Shown: positions 25,546 through 32,382 of the stretch, piece after piece
How the letters are laid out: each line of letters starts with the position of its first letter
How positions within the stretch are numbered: position 1 is the stretch's first letter
NCBI GenBank assembly: GCA_035620395.1
Contig: DASPGW010000193.1
Span: 1-32,382 of the forward strand
Length of the DNA: 32,382 nucleotides
Direction of reading: 5' to 3'
From: Desulfuromonadales bacterium
Lineage (GTDB): Bacteria > Desulfobacterota > Desulfuromonadia > Desulfuromonadales > DASPGW01
Translations under genes and position numbers: made by a program
The notes under the pieces: model-generated
Told to the model about the DNA's origin: nothing
What the model saw: the letters and a program-made list of their open reading frames with translations, nothing else
The model's database searches: none

Positions 25546-25641
25546 ATCTCCGAGCCTTCACGCCTAAAGGGTATGCGCCCCAAGGCGGCAGGCCAACGGG
25601 TTCCGCCGGAAACGGCGGCGCCTCCCTCTTGGAAAGGAGAA
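25546..25641 (+). ncRNA. second Moco/Tuco-type riboswitch, upstream of moeA
   Basis: It has the same conserved blocks as the element at 21585. TCTCC (25547-25551) pairs with GGAGA (25636-25640), and CCGAG follows on the 5' side. GGCCAACGGGTT is followed by CCGCC-GGAAAC-GGCGG, then GCCTCCC and GGAAAGGAG. A small side hairpin GGG-TATGCG-CCC (25569-25580) corresponds to GGA-ATA-TCC in the first copy. A terminator 40 bp downstream offers the expression platform. Confidence 0.9.
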
Positions 25642-25679
25642 CCGCTTGTCGCAGGATCGAAAGATCAGGAGTATCGCGA

Positions 25680-25709
25680 GGGCTCTTTCCGGAAGGGAAG
25701 AGCCCTTTT
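25680..25709 (+). terminator. terminator between the second riboswitch and moeA
   Basis: GGGCTCTT (25680-25687) pairs with AAGAGCCC (25698-25705), followed by TTTT. It lies after the aptamer and before the moeA start, the usual place for a riboswitch-controlled attenuator. An antiterminator pairing was not identified by eye. Confidence 0.75.
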
Positions 25710-25730
25710 CGCTATGGAGCGCGCCCCAAC

Positions 25731-26957
25731 ATGGCAGTCACCTTTGAAGAAGCAAGAAGCCTGATTCTGGAAAATGTCGTGCCGCTCGCCACCGAGCGGG
25801 TGCAGCTTCTTGCCGCGGTCGGTAGAATTCTGGCCGAAGAGTTGCGTGCCCCCTGGGACCTTCCCGGTTGGGACAACTCGGCCATGGACGGTTACGCCGT
25901 GCGCGCCGAGGACTGCCGTGAGCCCGTGACCCTTGTCGTGGTGGATTACCTTCCCGCCGGCGGCAGCGCCGAGGGGATGGTCGTGCGGCCGGGGACGGCA
26001 GTGAAGATCATGACCGGCGCGCCGGTTCCGCAGGGCTGCACCGCCGTCGTACCTTTCGAGGCGGCGACGGAGGAAGGGGACAGGGTGCACATCCGGGACC
26101 GGGTGGAGCCGCGCAGCCACATCCGTTTCCGCGGCGAGGACCTCCGGGCCGGCGATCTCGTCATCCCTGCCGGCACCCTGCTGCGACCGCCGGAGATCAA
26201 CATGCTCGCCGCCTTCGGCCAGGCGCAGGTTGCCGTCTATCGCCGGCCGCGGGTCTCCATCCTCTCCACCGGCGATGAGCTGGTGGAACTCGGCGAAGCG
26301 ATCGCGCCGGGCAAGATCGTCAACAGCAACTCCCACTCCCTGGCGGCCGCCGTCATGGAGGCCGGGGGGGAGCCGGTGCTCCTCGGCATCGCCCGGGACA
26401 ACCGGGAGAGTCACCTGGAGAAGCTCAGCGCGGGCCTGGCGGCCGACGTGCTGCTCACCTCCGCCGGGGTGTCGGCTGGCGACCGCGACCTGGTGCGCGA
26501 GGTTCTCTCCGGGCTGGGGGTGCGGCAGATCTTCTGGAAGGCGGCGATTCAGCCGGGGGGGCCCATCGCCTTCGGCATCCGGGACAGCGTGCCGGTCTTC
26601 TCTCTCCCCGGCAACCCGGTGGCGACGCTGATCACCTTCGAGATGTTCGTGCGGCCGGCGCTGCTGCAGATGCAGGGGCACGGCGGGGTGGTCCGGCCCA
26701 CCGTCCGGGCGCGGCTGCAGGAGCCGGCGAAGAAGAAGCCGGGCCGGGTGCGGTTTTTGCGGGTGCAGGTGCGCGGCAGCGAAACGGGGCTGGTCGCGTC
26801 GAGCTCGGGGGACCAGAACACCGGCATCCTGCGCACCATGGTGCGGGCCAACGGCATCGTCATCCTGCCGGCCGAACGGGAATACTTCGCCGCCGGCGAC
26901 GAGGTCGACGTCCACCTCCTCGATCCGATCTGGACCCTGCCGCAGGGGAGGGGCTGA
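25731..26957 (+). CDS. moeA: molybdopterin molybdenumtransferase MoeA, paralog 1
   Basis: This 408-residue MoeA-family protein inserts molybdate or tungstate into adenylated molybdopterin. Family marks are DNSAMDGYAV (about 45-54), the middle-domain STGDEL, SAGVSAGDRD, and SLPGNPVATL. The usual KPGKP loop is IQPGGP here, a departure in a substrate-contacting region. The C-terminal domain IV is present. I choose ATG 25731 (MAVTFEEARS), where MoeA similarity begins; the frame is open upstream through the terminator and riboswitch but that part is not protein-like. The stop overlaps moeA paralog 2 by 1 bp. It is under riboswitch control. Confidence 0.93.
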   Translation: MAVTFEEARSLILENVVPLATERVQLLAAVGRILAEELRAPWDLPGWDNSAMDGYAVRAEDCREPVTLVVVDYLPAGGSAEGMVVRPGTAVKIMTGAPVPQGCTAVVPFEAATEEGDRVHIRDRVEPRSHIRFRGEDLRAGDLVIPAGTLLRPPEINMLAAFGQAQVAVYRRPRVSILSTGDELVELGEAIAPGKIVNSNSHSLAAAVMEAGGEPVLLGIARDNRESHLEKLSAGLAADVLLTSAGVSAGDRDLVREVLSGLGVRQIFWKAAIQPGGPIAFGIRDSVPVFSLPGNPVATLITFEMFVRPALLQMQGHGGVVRPTVRARLQEPAKKKPGRVRFLRVQVRGSETGLVASSSGDQNTGILRTMVRANGIVILPAEREYFAAGDEVDVHLLDPIWTLPQGRG

Positions 26958-28198
26958 TGAGCCAGGGGTTTCTCAAGACCTTGAGCCGTCCGGAATTCCA
27001 GGCCCTGTTGCAGACCTTTTCCTGCACCGGGACGGAAATCGTACCCTTTCACCGGGCCCGCAACCGGGTGCTGGCCGAGGACCTGCTCTCCCCGGAAGAC
27101 CTGCCGACCGGCCGTCGCTCCTCGATGGATGGCTACGCACTGCAGGCCGCCGACACCTTCGGCGCCGGCGAGAGCAGCCCCGCCTACCTCGACTGCAGCC
27201 GCACGCTGGAGGTCAACGAGTTTCCCGACTTCGCCCTGGTGCCGGGCCAATGCGCCTGGATCCCCACCGGAGGTTTTCTGCCGGCGGGGGCCGACAGCGT
27301 GGTGATGGTGGAATACACCCAGGAGATCGGCGCCGGTACCATCGAGGTCCGGCAGAGCGTGGCACCGGGGGAAAACGTCATGGAGCGGGGCGAAGACGCC
27401 GCCGCGGGCCAACTGGTTCTGACCGCCGGCAGCCGTCTGCGCACCCAGGAGGTGGGACTGCTGGCCGCCCTCGGCCTGGCCGAGGTGAGGGTGCACCGGC
27501 GCCCCCGGGTCGCCGTCCTCTCCACCGGCGACGAGTTGGTGCCGGTCGAGGGAACGCCCGCGCCGGGCCGCATCCGCGACGTCAACTCTCACACCGTCGC
27601 CTGCCTCGTCGAAGGGGCCGGGGGCGAAGTGCTCCCCCGCGGCATCGTCGGCGACGACCTGGAGCGACTGGCGCAGGCGCTGCAGGTTGCCTTGGAGCAA
27701 AGCGACGTGGTCTTTCTCTCCGGCGGCAGCTCCAAGGGGACGCGCGATCATACCATCGCCGCCCTGGAGGCACTCGCCGGAGCGGAGATCCTCTGCCACG
27801 GGGTGCGCATCAGCCCCGGCAAACCGACCATCCTGGCCCGGGTGGGAGAAAAAGCGGTGGTGGGACTCCCTGGCCAGGTCGGCTCGGCCCAGGTGGTGAT
27901 GACCGTGCTGGGGCAGCCCTTCCTCCGCCACCTCGCCGGCGACCGCGAGGCCTTTGCCGAGCGGCTGCGGCCGCTGCACCGGGCGCGCCTCGCCCGCAAC
28001 CTCGAATCGCGGCAGGGGAGGGAGGACTTCGTCCGGGTCCGCCTGGAGCCGGCCGCAGGCGGCCTCCCTTTGGCCCAACCGGTCCTCGGCAAGTCGGGGC
28101 TGCTGCGCACCCTGCTGCAGAGCGACGGCCTTCTCGTCATTCCGGCCGATGTGGAGGGCTTCCGGGAGGGGCAGGAAGTTGACGTCTGGATTCTCTGA
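26957..28198 (+). CDS. molybdopterin molybdenumtransferase MoeA, paralog 2
   Basis: This 413-residue MoeA paralog has RRSSMDGYALQA, ILPAGADSVVMVE-like GGFLPAGADSVVMVE, STGDELVP, SGGSSKGTRDHT and ISPGKPT, the last giving an intact PGKP loop unlike paralog 1. It is translationally coupled to paralog 1 (TGATG). Its loop sequences (SSKGTRD, SPGKPT, GLPGQVGSA) are closer to those of the third paralog than to the first. In organisms with tungsten enzymes, duplicate MoeA proteins have been proposed to separate molybdate from tungstate insertion. Confidence 0.93.
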   Translation: MSQGFLKTLSRPEFQALLQTFSCTGTEIVPFHRARNRVLAEDLLSPEDLPTGRRSSMDGYALQAADTFGAGESSPAYLDCSRTLEVNEFPDFALVPGQCAWIPTGGFLPAGADSVVMVEYTQEIGAGTIEVRQSVAPGENVMERGEDAAAGQLVLTAGSRLRTQEVGLLAALGLAEVRVHRRPRVAVLSTGDELVPVEGTPAPGRIRDVNSHTVACLVEGAGGEVLPRGIVGDDLERLAQALQVALEQSDVVFLSGGSSKGTRDHTIAALEALAGAEILCHGVRISPGKPTILARVGEKAVVGLPGQVGSAQVVMTVLGQPFLRHLAGDREAFAERLRPLHRARLARNLESRQGREDFVRVRLEPAAGGLPLAQPVLGKSGLLRTLLQSDGLLVIPADVEGFREGQEVDVWIL

Positions 28199-28211
28199 GG
28201 AAAGGACGACC

Positions 28212-30152
28212 GTGTCGAGGCGCAATTTCTACCTGAAAACCATCCCGCCGGCCGAGGCCGTCGAAAAGGCCCGGGCCGCCCTCGACCGCGACCGGCTGGT
28301 GGGGACGGAGACCGTTGCCGTCTCCGAGGCCGCCGGCCGGGTCACCGCCGGCCCCGTCTATGCCCGCTACTCGGCCCCCGCCTTTCATGCCGCTGCCATG
28401 GACGGCATCGCGGTGCGGGCGGAAAAGACCTTCGCCGCCCGCGAAGGTAGTCCCCTGCGGCTGGAACCGGAGACGGACTTCCTGCCCGTCAATACCGGCG
28501 AGCCTATTCCTGCGGGGATGGATGCGGTCATCAAGATCGAGGAGACGGTCGAAACCGCCGGCGGCGCCGTCTTCATCGAAGCCCCCGCCTTCCCCTGGAT
28601 GCACGTGCGGCGCATCGGCCAGGACATCGTGGCCACCGAGCTGATGCTCCCCCGGAATCACCAGCTCTCCCCCTACGACATCGGCGCCCTGCTTTCGGTC
28701 GGCGTCTGGGAGGTCGAGGTCCGGCAGCGGGTGAAGCTGGTCTTCATCCCCACCGGCGATGAAGTGCTCGACTTTACCCTGCGCCCCTCGCCGGGGCTGG
28801 GGCAGGTGATCGAGAGCAATTCCCAGGTCTTCTGTGCCCTGGCCCGGAGCTGGGGCGCCGAGCCCCGCCGTGTCCCGCCGGTGGCGGACGACCCGCAGGT
28901 GCTGCGGGCGGCGGTGCAGCAGGCCCTCGCCTCCGACGCCCAGGTGGTGGTCGTGGGGGCGGGCTCCTCCGCCGGCGAGCGTGACTTTTCCGCCGCGATT
29001 TTCGCCGAGCTCGGGGAGGTGCTGGTGCACGGCCTTGCCGTCAGCCCCGGCAAGCCGACCCTGCTGGGGGTGGCCGGCGGCAAGCTGCTGGTCGGGGCGC
29101 CGGGCTACCCGGGGAGCGCCATCGTCTGTTTCGAGGAGGTGCTGGCGCCGCTGGTCGCCTGGCTGGGACACGCCTCTGCGCCGGTGCGCGAGCGGCTGCC
29201 GGCCAGGCTGACCCGCAAGACCCCCTCCCGGCTCGGCACCGAAGAGCTGGTACGCCTGGCGGTCGGCCGCATCGGCGGCGAGGCGATGGCGGTCCCCCTG
29301 GGGCGGGGCCCCGGGATGATCACCAATCTCACCCGGGCCCAGGCCCTGCTGCGGGTCCCGGCCGCCAGCGAGGGGGTCGAACAGGACGCGAGGGTCGACG
29401 CTGAGCTGCTGGTGCCGGCTTCGGACCTCGACTCGGTGCTGGTGCATGTCGGCAGCCACGACAACCTGCTCGACCTGATCGCCGACGACCTGATGGGCCT
29501 GGCCGAACCCCGGCGCCTGGTTTCCAGCAACGTCGGCAGCCTCGGCGGGCTGACCGCCATCCGCAACGGTTCGGCCATGCTCGCCGGGACCCATCTGCTC
29601 GATCCCGAGACGGACGACTTCAACTTCCCCTTCCTGGACAAATATCTTCCCGGCATCGAAGTGTTGGTGGTCAACCTGGCCATCCGCCACCAGGGGCTGA
29701 TCGTCCCGAAGGGAAATCCCAAGGGCCTGCGCGGGATCGAGGACCTCGCCCGGACGGATGTCTCCTTCATCAACCGGCAGCGCGGTGCCGGCACCCGCAT
29801 CCTGCTTGATCATCACCTGCAGCAGGCCGGCCTGAACCCGGCCCGGATCAACGGCTACGACCGCGAGGAATTCACCCACATGGCGGTAGCGGTCAATGTG
29901 CTGAGCGGCGCCGTCGACACCGGCCTGGGGATCTACTCCGCCGCCCGCGCCCTGAGCCTCGACTTCGTCCCTCTGGCGCGGGAGCGCTACGATCTGGTTA
30001 TTCCCAGCCGCTTCGTCGAGGACCGCCGCATTCAGGACCTGCTCTCCCTCCTGCAGCGGGAGGAATTCAAGGCCCGGATCGAGGCGCTCGGCGGGTACGA
30101 AACGCCCCTGACGGGCCAGGTGATGACGCCCGGGGTAGGGTTGGGCGGATAG
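28212..30152 (+). CDS. MoeA paralog 3 fused to a periplasmic-binding-protein-like domain
   Basis: This 646-residue two-part protein has residues about 1-410 as a full MoeA: AAMDGIAVRAEK, PTGDEVLD, GAGSSAGERDFSA, VSPGKPTLLG and GAPGYPGSA. Residues about 415-646 form a PBP-like domain (COG1910 type): VHVGSHDNLLDLIADDL, SNVGSLGGLTAI, HQGLIVPKGNPKGLRGIEDL, INRQRGAGTRILLD and GAVDTGLGI. This domain has no signal peptide and sits in the cytoplasm, so it may sense or hold the oxyanion. The start is GTG with GGAAAGGACG upstream, 13 bp after paralog 2. The same domain recurs in the next gene fused to an HTH. The MoeA-PBP architecture is known in anaerobes and archaea. Confidence 0.93.
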   Translation: MSRRNFYLKTIPPAEAVEKARAALDRDRLVGTETVAVSEAAGRVTAGPVYARYSAPAFHAAAMDGIAVRAEKTFAAREGSPLRLEPETDFLPVNTGEPIPAGMDAVIKIEETVETAGGAVFIEAPAFPWMHVRRIGQDIVATELMLPRNHQLSPYDIGALLSVGVWEVEVRQRVKLVFIPTGDEVLDFTLRPSPGLGQVIESNSQVFCALARSWGAEPRRVPPVADDPQVLRAAVQQALASDAQVVVVGAGSSAGERDFSAAIFAELGEVLVHGLAVSPGKPTLLGVAGGKLLVGAPGYPGSAIVCFEEVLAPLVAWLGHASAPVRERLPARLTRKTPSRLGTEELVRLAVGRIGGEAMAVPLGRGPGMITNLTRAQALLRVPAASEGVEQDARVDAELLVPASDLDSVLVHVGSHDNLLDLIADDLMGLAEPRRLVSSNVGSLGGLTAIRNGSAMLAGTHLLDPETDDFNFPFLDKYLPGIEVLVVNLAIRHQGLIVPKGNPKGLRGIEDLARTDVSFINRQRGAGTRILLDHHLQQAGLNPARINGYDREEFTHMAVAVNVLSGAVDTGLGIYSAARALSLDFVPLARERYDLVIPSRFVEDRRIQDLLSLLQREEFKARIEALGGYETPLTGQVMTPGVGLGG

Positions 30153-30237
30153 ACTTTTTCTTTCTCTTCCTCTATAGTTCCGGGCAGATCCTCATTTTGC
30201 CCGCGGAACCCTGCCGATTCTTGCAAGGAAGCCCGAT

Positions 30238-31149
30238 ATGGAAAAATTGCTCTCCACCAGAGAGGTCGCCGAATTTCTCGGGGTCAACGAGAAGATGATC
30301 TACACCCTGATCAACGAAAAGGGTCTGCCGGCGACCAGGATCACCGGGAAGTGGCTCTTTCCCAAGAATCTGGTCGAGCAGTGGGTGGAGAGCCGGACTA
30401 TCAACTATCCGCGGCAGCCGGAGTCGGCGGTCCACGTTCCCAACCTGCTGCTGATCGCGGGGAGCAACGACATTCTGCTCGACCGCGCAATGATGCTCTT
30501 CCGGCGGCAGAACCCGGAGCATGCCGTCCTCTTCGGCAACCTCGGCAGCCTCGGCGGGCTGAAGGCACTGCGGCAGGGGCTCTGCCACATCGCCACCAGC
30601 CACCTGGCCCAGGAGAATGACGAGGAGTACAATTTCTCCTTCGCCGCCAGCGAACTGGAGGAACTCCCCGCCGTGGTCAACTTCTGCCGTCGCGAGCAGG
30701 GACTGCTGGTCGCCAAGGCGAATCCCCGTGACATCGGAGGGGTTGCCGACATCGGCGCCAAGGATCTGCGGATTGCCAATCGCCCGCTCGAAGCAAGCAC
30801 GCGGCTGCTGCTCGATCGGGAGTTGCAGAAGGCCGGCCTCGACTGCCGCCACGTCAAGGGGTACGACCGCGAATTCCAGAGCCATCTGGAGGTGGGCCTG
30901 GAAGTGCTGGCCGGACGGGCGGACACCGGCCCGGGCATCCGTGCCGTCGCCTCCCTGCTCGATCTCGATTTCCTTCCCCTCGGGTGGGAACGTTTCGACC
31001 TCCTCATCCCCAAGGACGGCTTCTTCGCCAAGGGCGTCCAGCTATTTCTGGACATGCTCCGTGGCGGCGCCTTCCCACCCCTGGCCGAGGGCCTGGCCGG
31101 TTATGACCTGAGCCTGAGCGGCAAGATGGTCTATCCCCGGGGCCGCTGA
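30238..31149 (+). CDS. HTH (excisionase-type) regulator with a PBP-like ligand domain
   Basis: This 303-residue protein has an N-terminal winged helix of the excisionase/MerR-like HTH_17 type (LLSTREVAEFLGVNEKMIYTL, then WLFPKNLVEQWV). A PBP-like domain follows (about 65-300) with LLIAGSNDILLDRAM, FGNLGSLGGLKALRQG, EQGLLVAKANPRDIGG and GRADTGPGIRAVAS. The ligand domain is similar along its length to the C-terminus of MoeA paralog 3. It probably senses molybdate or tungstate and controls the neighbouring uptake or cofactor genes. ATG 30238 follows AAGGAAG. It lies 85 bp after paralog 3 and 396 bp before tupA. Confidence 0.9.
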   Translation: MEKLLSTREVAEFLGVNEKMIYTLINEKGLPATRITGKWLFPKNLVEQWVESRTINYPRQPESAVHVPNLLLIAGSNDILLDRAMMLFRRQNPEHAVLFGNLGSLGGLKALRQGLCHIATSHLAQENDEEYNFSFAASELEELPAVVNFCRREQGLLVAKANPRDIGGVADIGAKDLRIANRPLEASTRLLLDRELQKAGLDCRHVKGYDREFQSHLEVGLEVLAGRADTGPGIRAVASLLDLDFLPLGWERFDLLIPKDGFFAKGVQLFLDMLRGGAFPPLAEGLAGYDLSLSGKMVYPRGR

Positions 31150-31421
31150 CGCGCAACTTCTCTACCGCAACATTCCTTCCGTCTCCTCTGAAAAGTAATT
31201 ATCGGTTATTTCTTGTTTCCTTTATGCGCGGGAATGAGAGGGGGCCGAGCTTTTGTGTCGTTATTGCCCGGTGTGGACATTTTCCACGAGCCAAAACGAT
31301 ACAAAACGCCCCTCTTGCAACTCCGCCTGTTTTTCAATTCCTGCTGACGAAATGTAACTTGCTGTTTTTGCATGGATGGCACGCTGCGGCCGCGCCGGCA
31401 TCCAAATTGCAAACCGAATTG

Positions 31422-31458
31422 TAAGATATAGTTATTTTTGGTAGCATTTAGTATCTTA
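31422..31458. promoter_or_regulatory. inverted repeat upstream of tupA
   Basis: TAAGATA (31422-31428) is the reverse complement of TATCTTA (31452-31458), with a 23-bp AT-rich spacer, about 90 bp before the tupA start. It is a candidate operator, possibly for the HTH-PBP regulator. A smaller dyad GTGGA-cattt-TCCAC lies at 31273-31287. The rest of the 396-bp gap (31150-31545) is unusually AT-rich for the window and holds no gene or riboswitch I can recognise. Confidence 0.4.
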
Positions 31459-31545
31459 TCGTCTCTGAAAGAAGCCGGACGCTTTTGTTGGGTCCTTGGC
31501 TCGCCGATTCAGACAAAAGGTTCCACTATCCGAGAGGCCACTGAA

Positions 31546-32355
31546 ATGAAAAAAATGCGCATCTTGTCGACGATTCTCGTCCTGTCGCTTTTTCTCGGCC
31601 AGGCCGCCGCAGCCGAGGAGCGGCTGAAGATGTCGACCACTACTTCGACAGAGAACTCGGGGCTGCTCAAGGTCCTGCTCCTCCCCTTCGAGCAGCAGAA
31701 CGCCTGCAAGGTCGATGTCGTCGCCGTCGGCACCGGCAAGGCGCTCAAGCTCGGTGAGGCCGGCGACGTCGATGTGGTGCTGGTCCATGCCCGCAAGCTG
31801 GAGGACAAGTTTGTCGCCGACGGCTTTGGGGTGAATCGCAAGGATGTCATGTACAACGACTTCGTCATCCTCGGCCAGGCCGCCGACCCGGCCGGCGTCA
31901 AGGGAGCGAAGACGGCCGCCGAAGCGCTGGCGAAGATCGCCGCAGCGCAGGCCCCCTTTGTCTCCCGCGGCGATGAATCCGGGACGCACCAGAAGGAGAA
32001 GGAACTCTGGCAGGTGGCCGACGGTATCCCCAAGGCCGCCTGGTATGTGGAGGCCGGCCAGGGGATGGGCGAAGTGATCGTCATGGCGACCGAGAAGCAG
32101 GGCTACACCCTGGCCGACCGGGGGACCTACAACGCCTTCAAGAAGGCGAAGACCAACCTCGTGATCGTCTTCGCCGGAGAGAAGGGGCTGTTCAACCCCT
32201 ACGGAGTGATTGCCGTCAACCCGCAGAAGCATCCGCATGTGAAGTACGACCTGGCGCTGAAGTTCATCGACTTCATCACCGGCCCGCAGGGGCAGAAGAT
32301 TATCGCCGATTTCAAGGTCGACGGCGACCCGATCTTCTTCGTGTACGGCAAGTAA
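31546..32355 (+). CDS. tupA: tungstate ABC transporter substrate-binding protein TupA
   Basis: This 269-residue protein has a Sec signal peptide (MKKMRILSTILVLSLFLGQA, cleavage near AAA-E). The mature part starts ERLKMSTTTSTENSGLL, with the TTTST motif that binds tungstate in TupA. GEAGDVDVVLVHAR, SRGDESGTHQKEKELW and LADRGTYNAF are further family marks. It delivers tungstate to the TupBC permease, whose genes would follow after the window. The start at 31546 is fixed by the signal peptide; the frame is open upstream but not protein-like. Context with AOR and MoeA genes fits tungsten supply. Confidence 0.95.
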   Translation: MKKMRILSTILVLSLFLGQAAAAEERLKMSTTTSTENSGLLKVLLLPFEQQNACKVDVVAVGTGKALKLGEAGDVDVVLVHARKLEDKFVADGFGVNRKDVMYNDFVILGQAADPAGVKGAKTAAEALAKIAAAQAPFVSRGDESGTHQKEKELWQVADGIPKAAWYVEAGQGMGEVIVMATEKQGYTLADRGTYNAFKKAKTNLVIVFAGEKGLFNPYGVIAVNPQKHPHVKYDLALKFIDFITGPQGQKIIADFKVDGDPIFFVYGK

Positions 32356-32373
32356 TCCGCCACGGCGGATTTT
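32354..32373 (+). terminator. small hairpin after tupA
   Basis: AATCCGC (32354-32360), loop CACG, GCGGATT (32365-32371) then TT. It starts at the tupA stop codon. Short hairpins after a binding-protein gene often cause partial termination or protect the upstream message, keeping the binding protein in excess over the permease. The window ends nine bases later. Confidence 0.5.
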
Positions 32374-32382
32374 ACAGGAATT

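Overview
The window is GC-rich, tightly packed DNA. It looks like an anaerobic, respiratory Desulfuromonadales-type bacterium (Geobacter / Pelobacter / Desulfuromonas relatives). This rests on the sigma-54 circuitry, a tungsten-type aldehyde oxidoreductase with tungstate uptake, an anaerobic-style mycofactocin locus and a FixABCX-like flavoprotein set. The taxon is inferred from gene content, not from a marker gene.

Layout. (1) 1-3.8 kb: the 3' part of a PAS histidine kinase, an overlapping NtrC-type sigma-54 activator, and a stand-alone radical SAM/SPASM protein. (2) 3.8-5.7 kb: a long regulatory region with a palindrome and a textbook -24/-12 promoter, then an iron-type alcohol dehydrogenase of the methanol/NDMA group and a strong terminator. 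(3) 5.7-8.0 kb: a MoxR ATPase and VWA (CoxE-like) pair. (4) 8.0-12.8 kb: a second histidine kinase closely paralogous to the first, a decayed thiol peroxidase fragment, a small HD hydrolase, a LOG-HAD fusion, and a convergent Nudix gene. (5) 12.8-21.6 kb: a mycofactocin operon behind a second sigma-54 promoter: mftA, mftB, mftC, an OYE/FadH-like flavoprotein, EtfA/FixB, FixC, FixX, EtfB/FixA, and the glycosyltransferase mftF. (6) 21.6-25.5 kb: a Moco/Tuco-type riboswitch, an aldehyde:ferredoxin oxidoreductase (AOR), a terminator, a zinc-ribbon miniprotein, a duplicated beta-grasp-like protein of unknown role, a MoaD-like protein and a ThiF/MoeB-like E1. (7) 25.5-32.4 kb: a second riboswitch of the same class with a downstream terminator, three tandem MoeA paralogs (the third fused to a periplasmic-binding-protein-like domain), an HTH regulator with the same sensor-like domain, and the tungstate-binding protein TupA.

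How the parts may work together (inference). The alcohol dehydrogenase would oxidise an alcohol with a bound nicotinamide that needs mycofactocin as external electron acceptor. The OYE-like protein and FixABCX-like proteins would take electrons from reduced mycofactocin to quinone and/or ferredoxin. The tungsten AOR would oxidise the resulting aldehyde to the acid. The last third of the window supplies and regulates the tungsten cofactor. The alcohol dehydrogenase and mft promoters share both a sigma-54 core and a similar upstream palindrome, so the NtrC-type activator and the two paralogous kinases at the start are the obvious candidates for joint control. mftD, mftE and mftR are not in the window.
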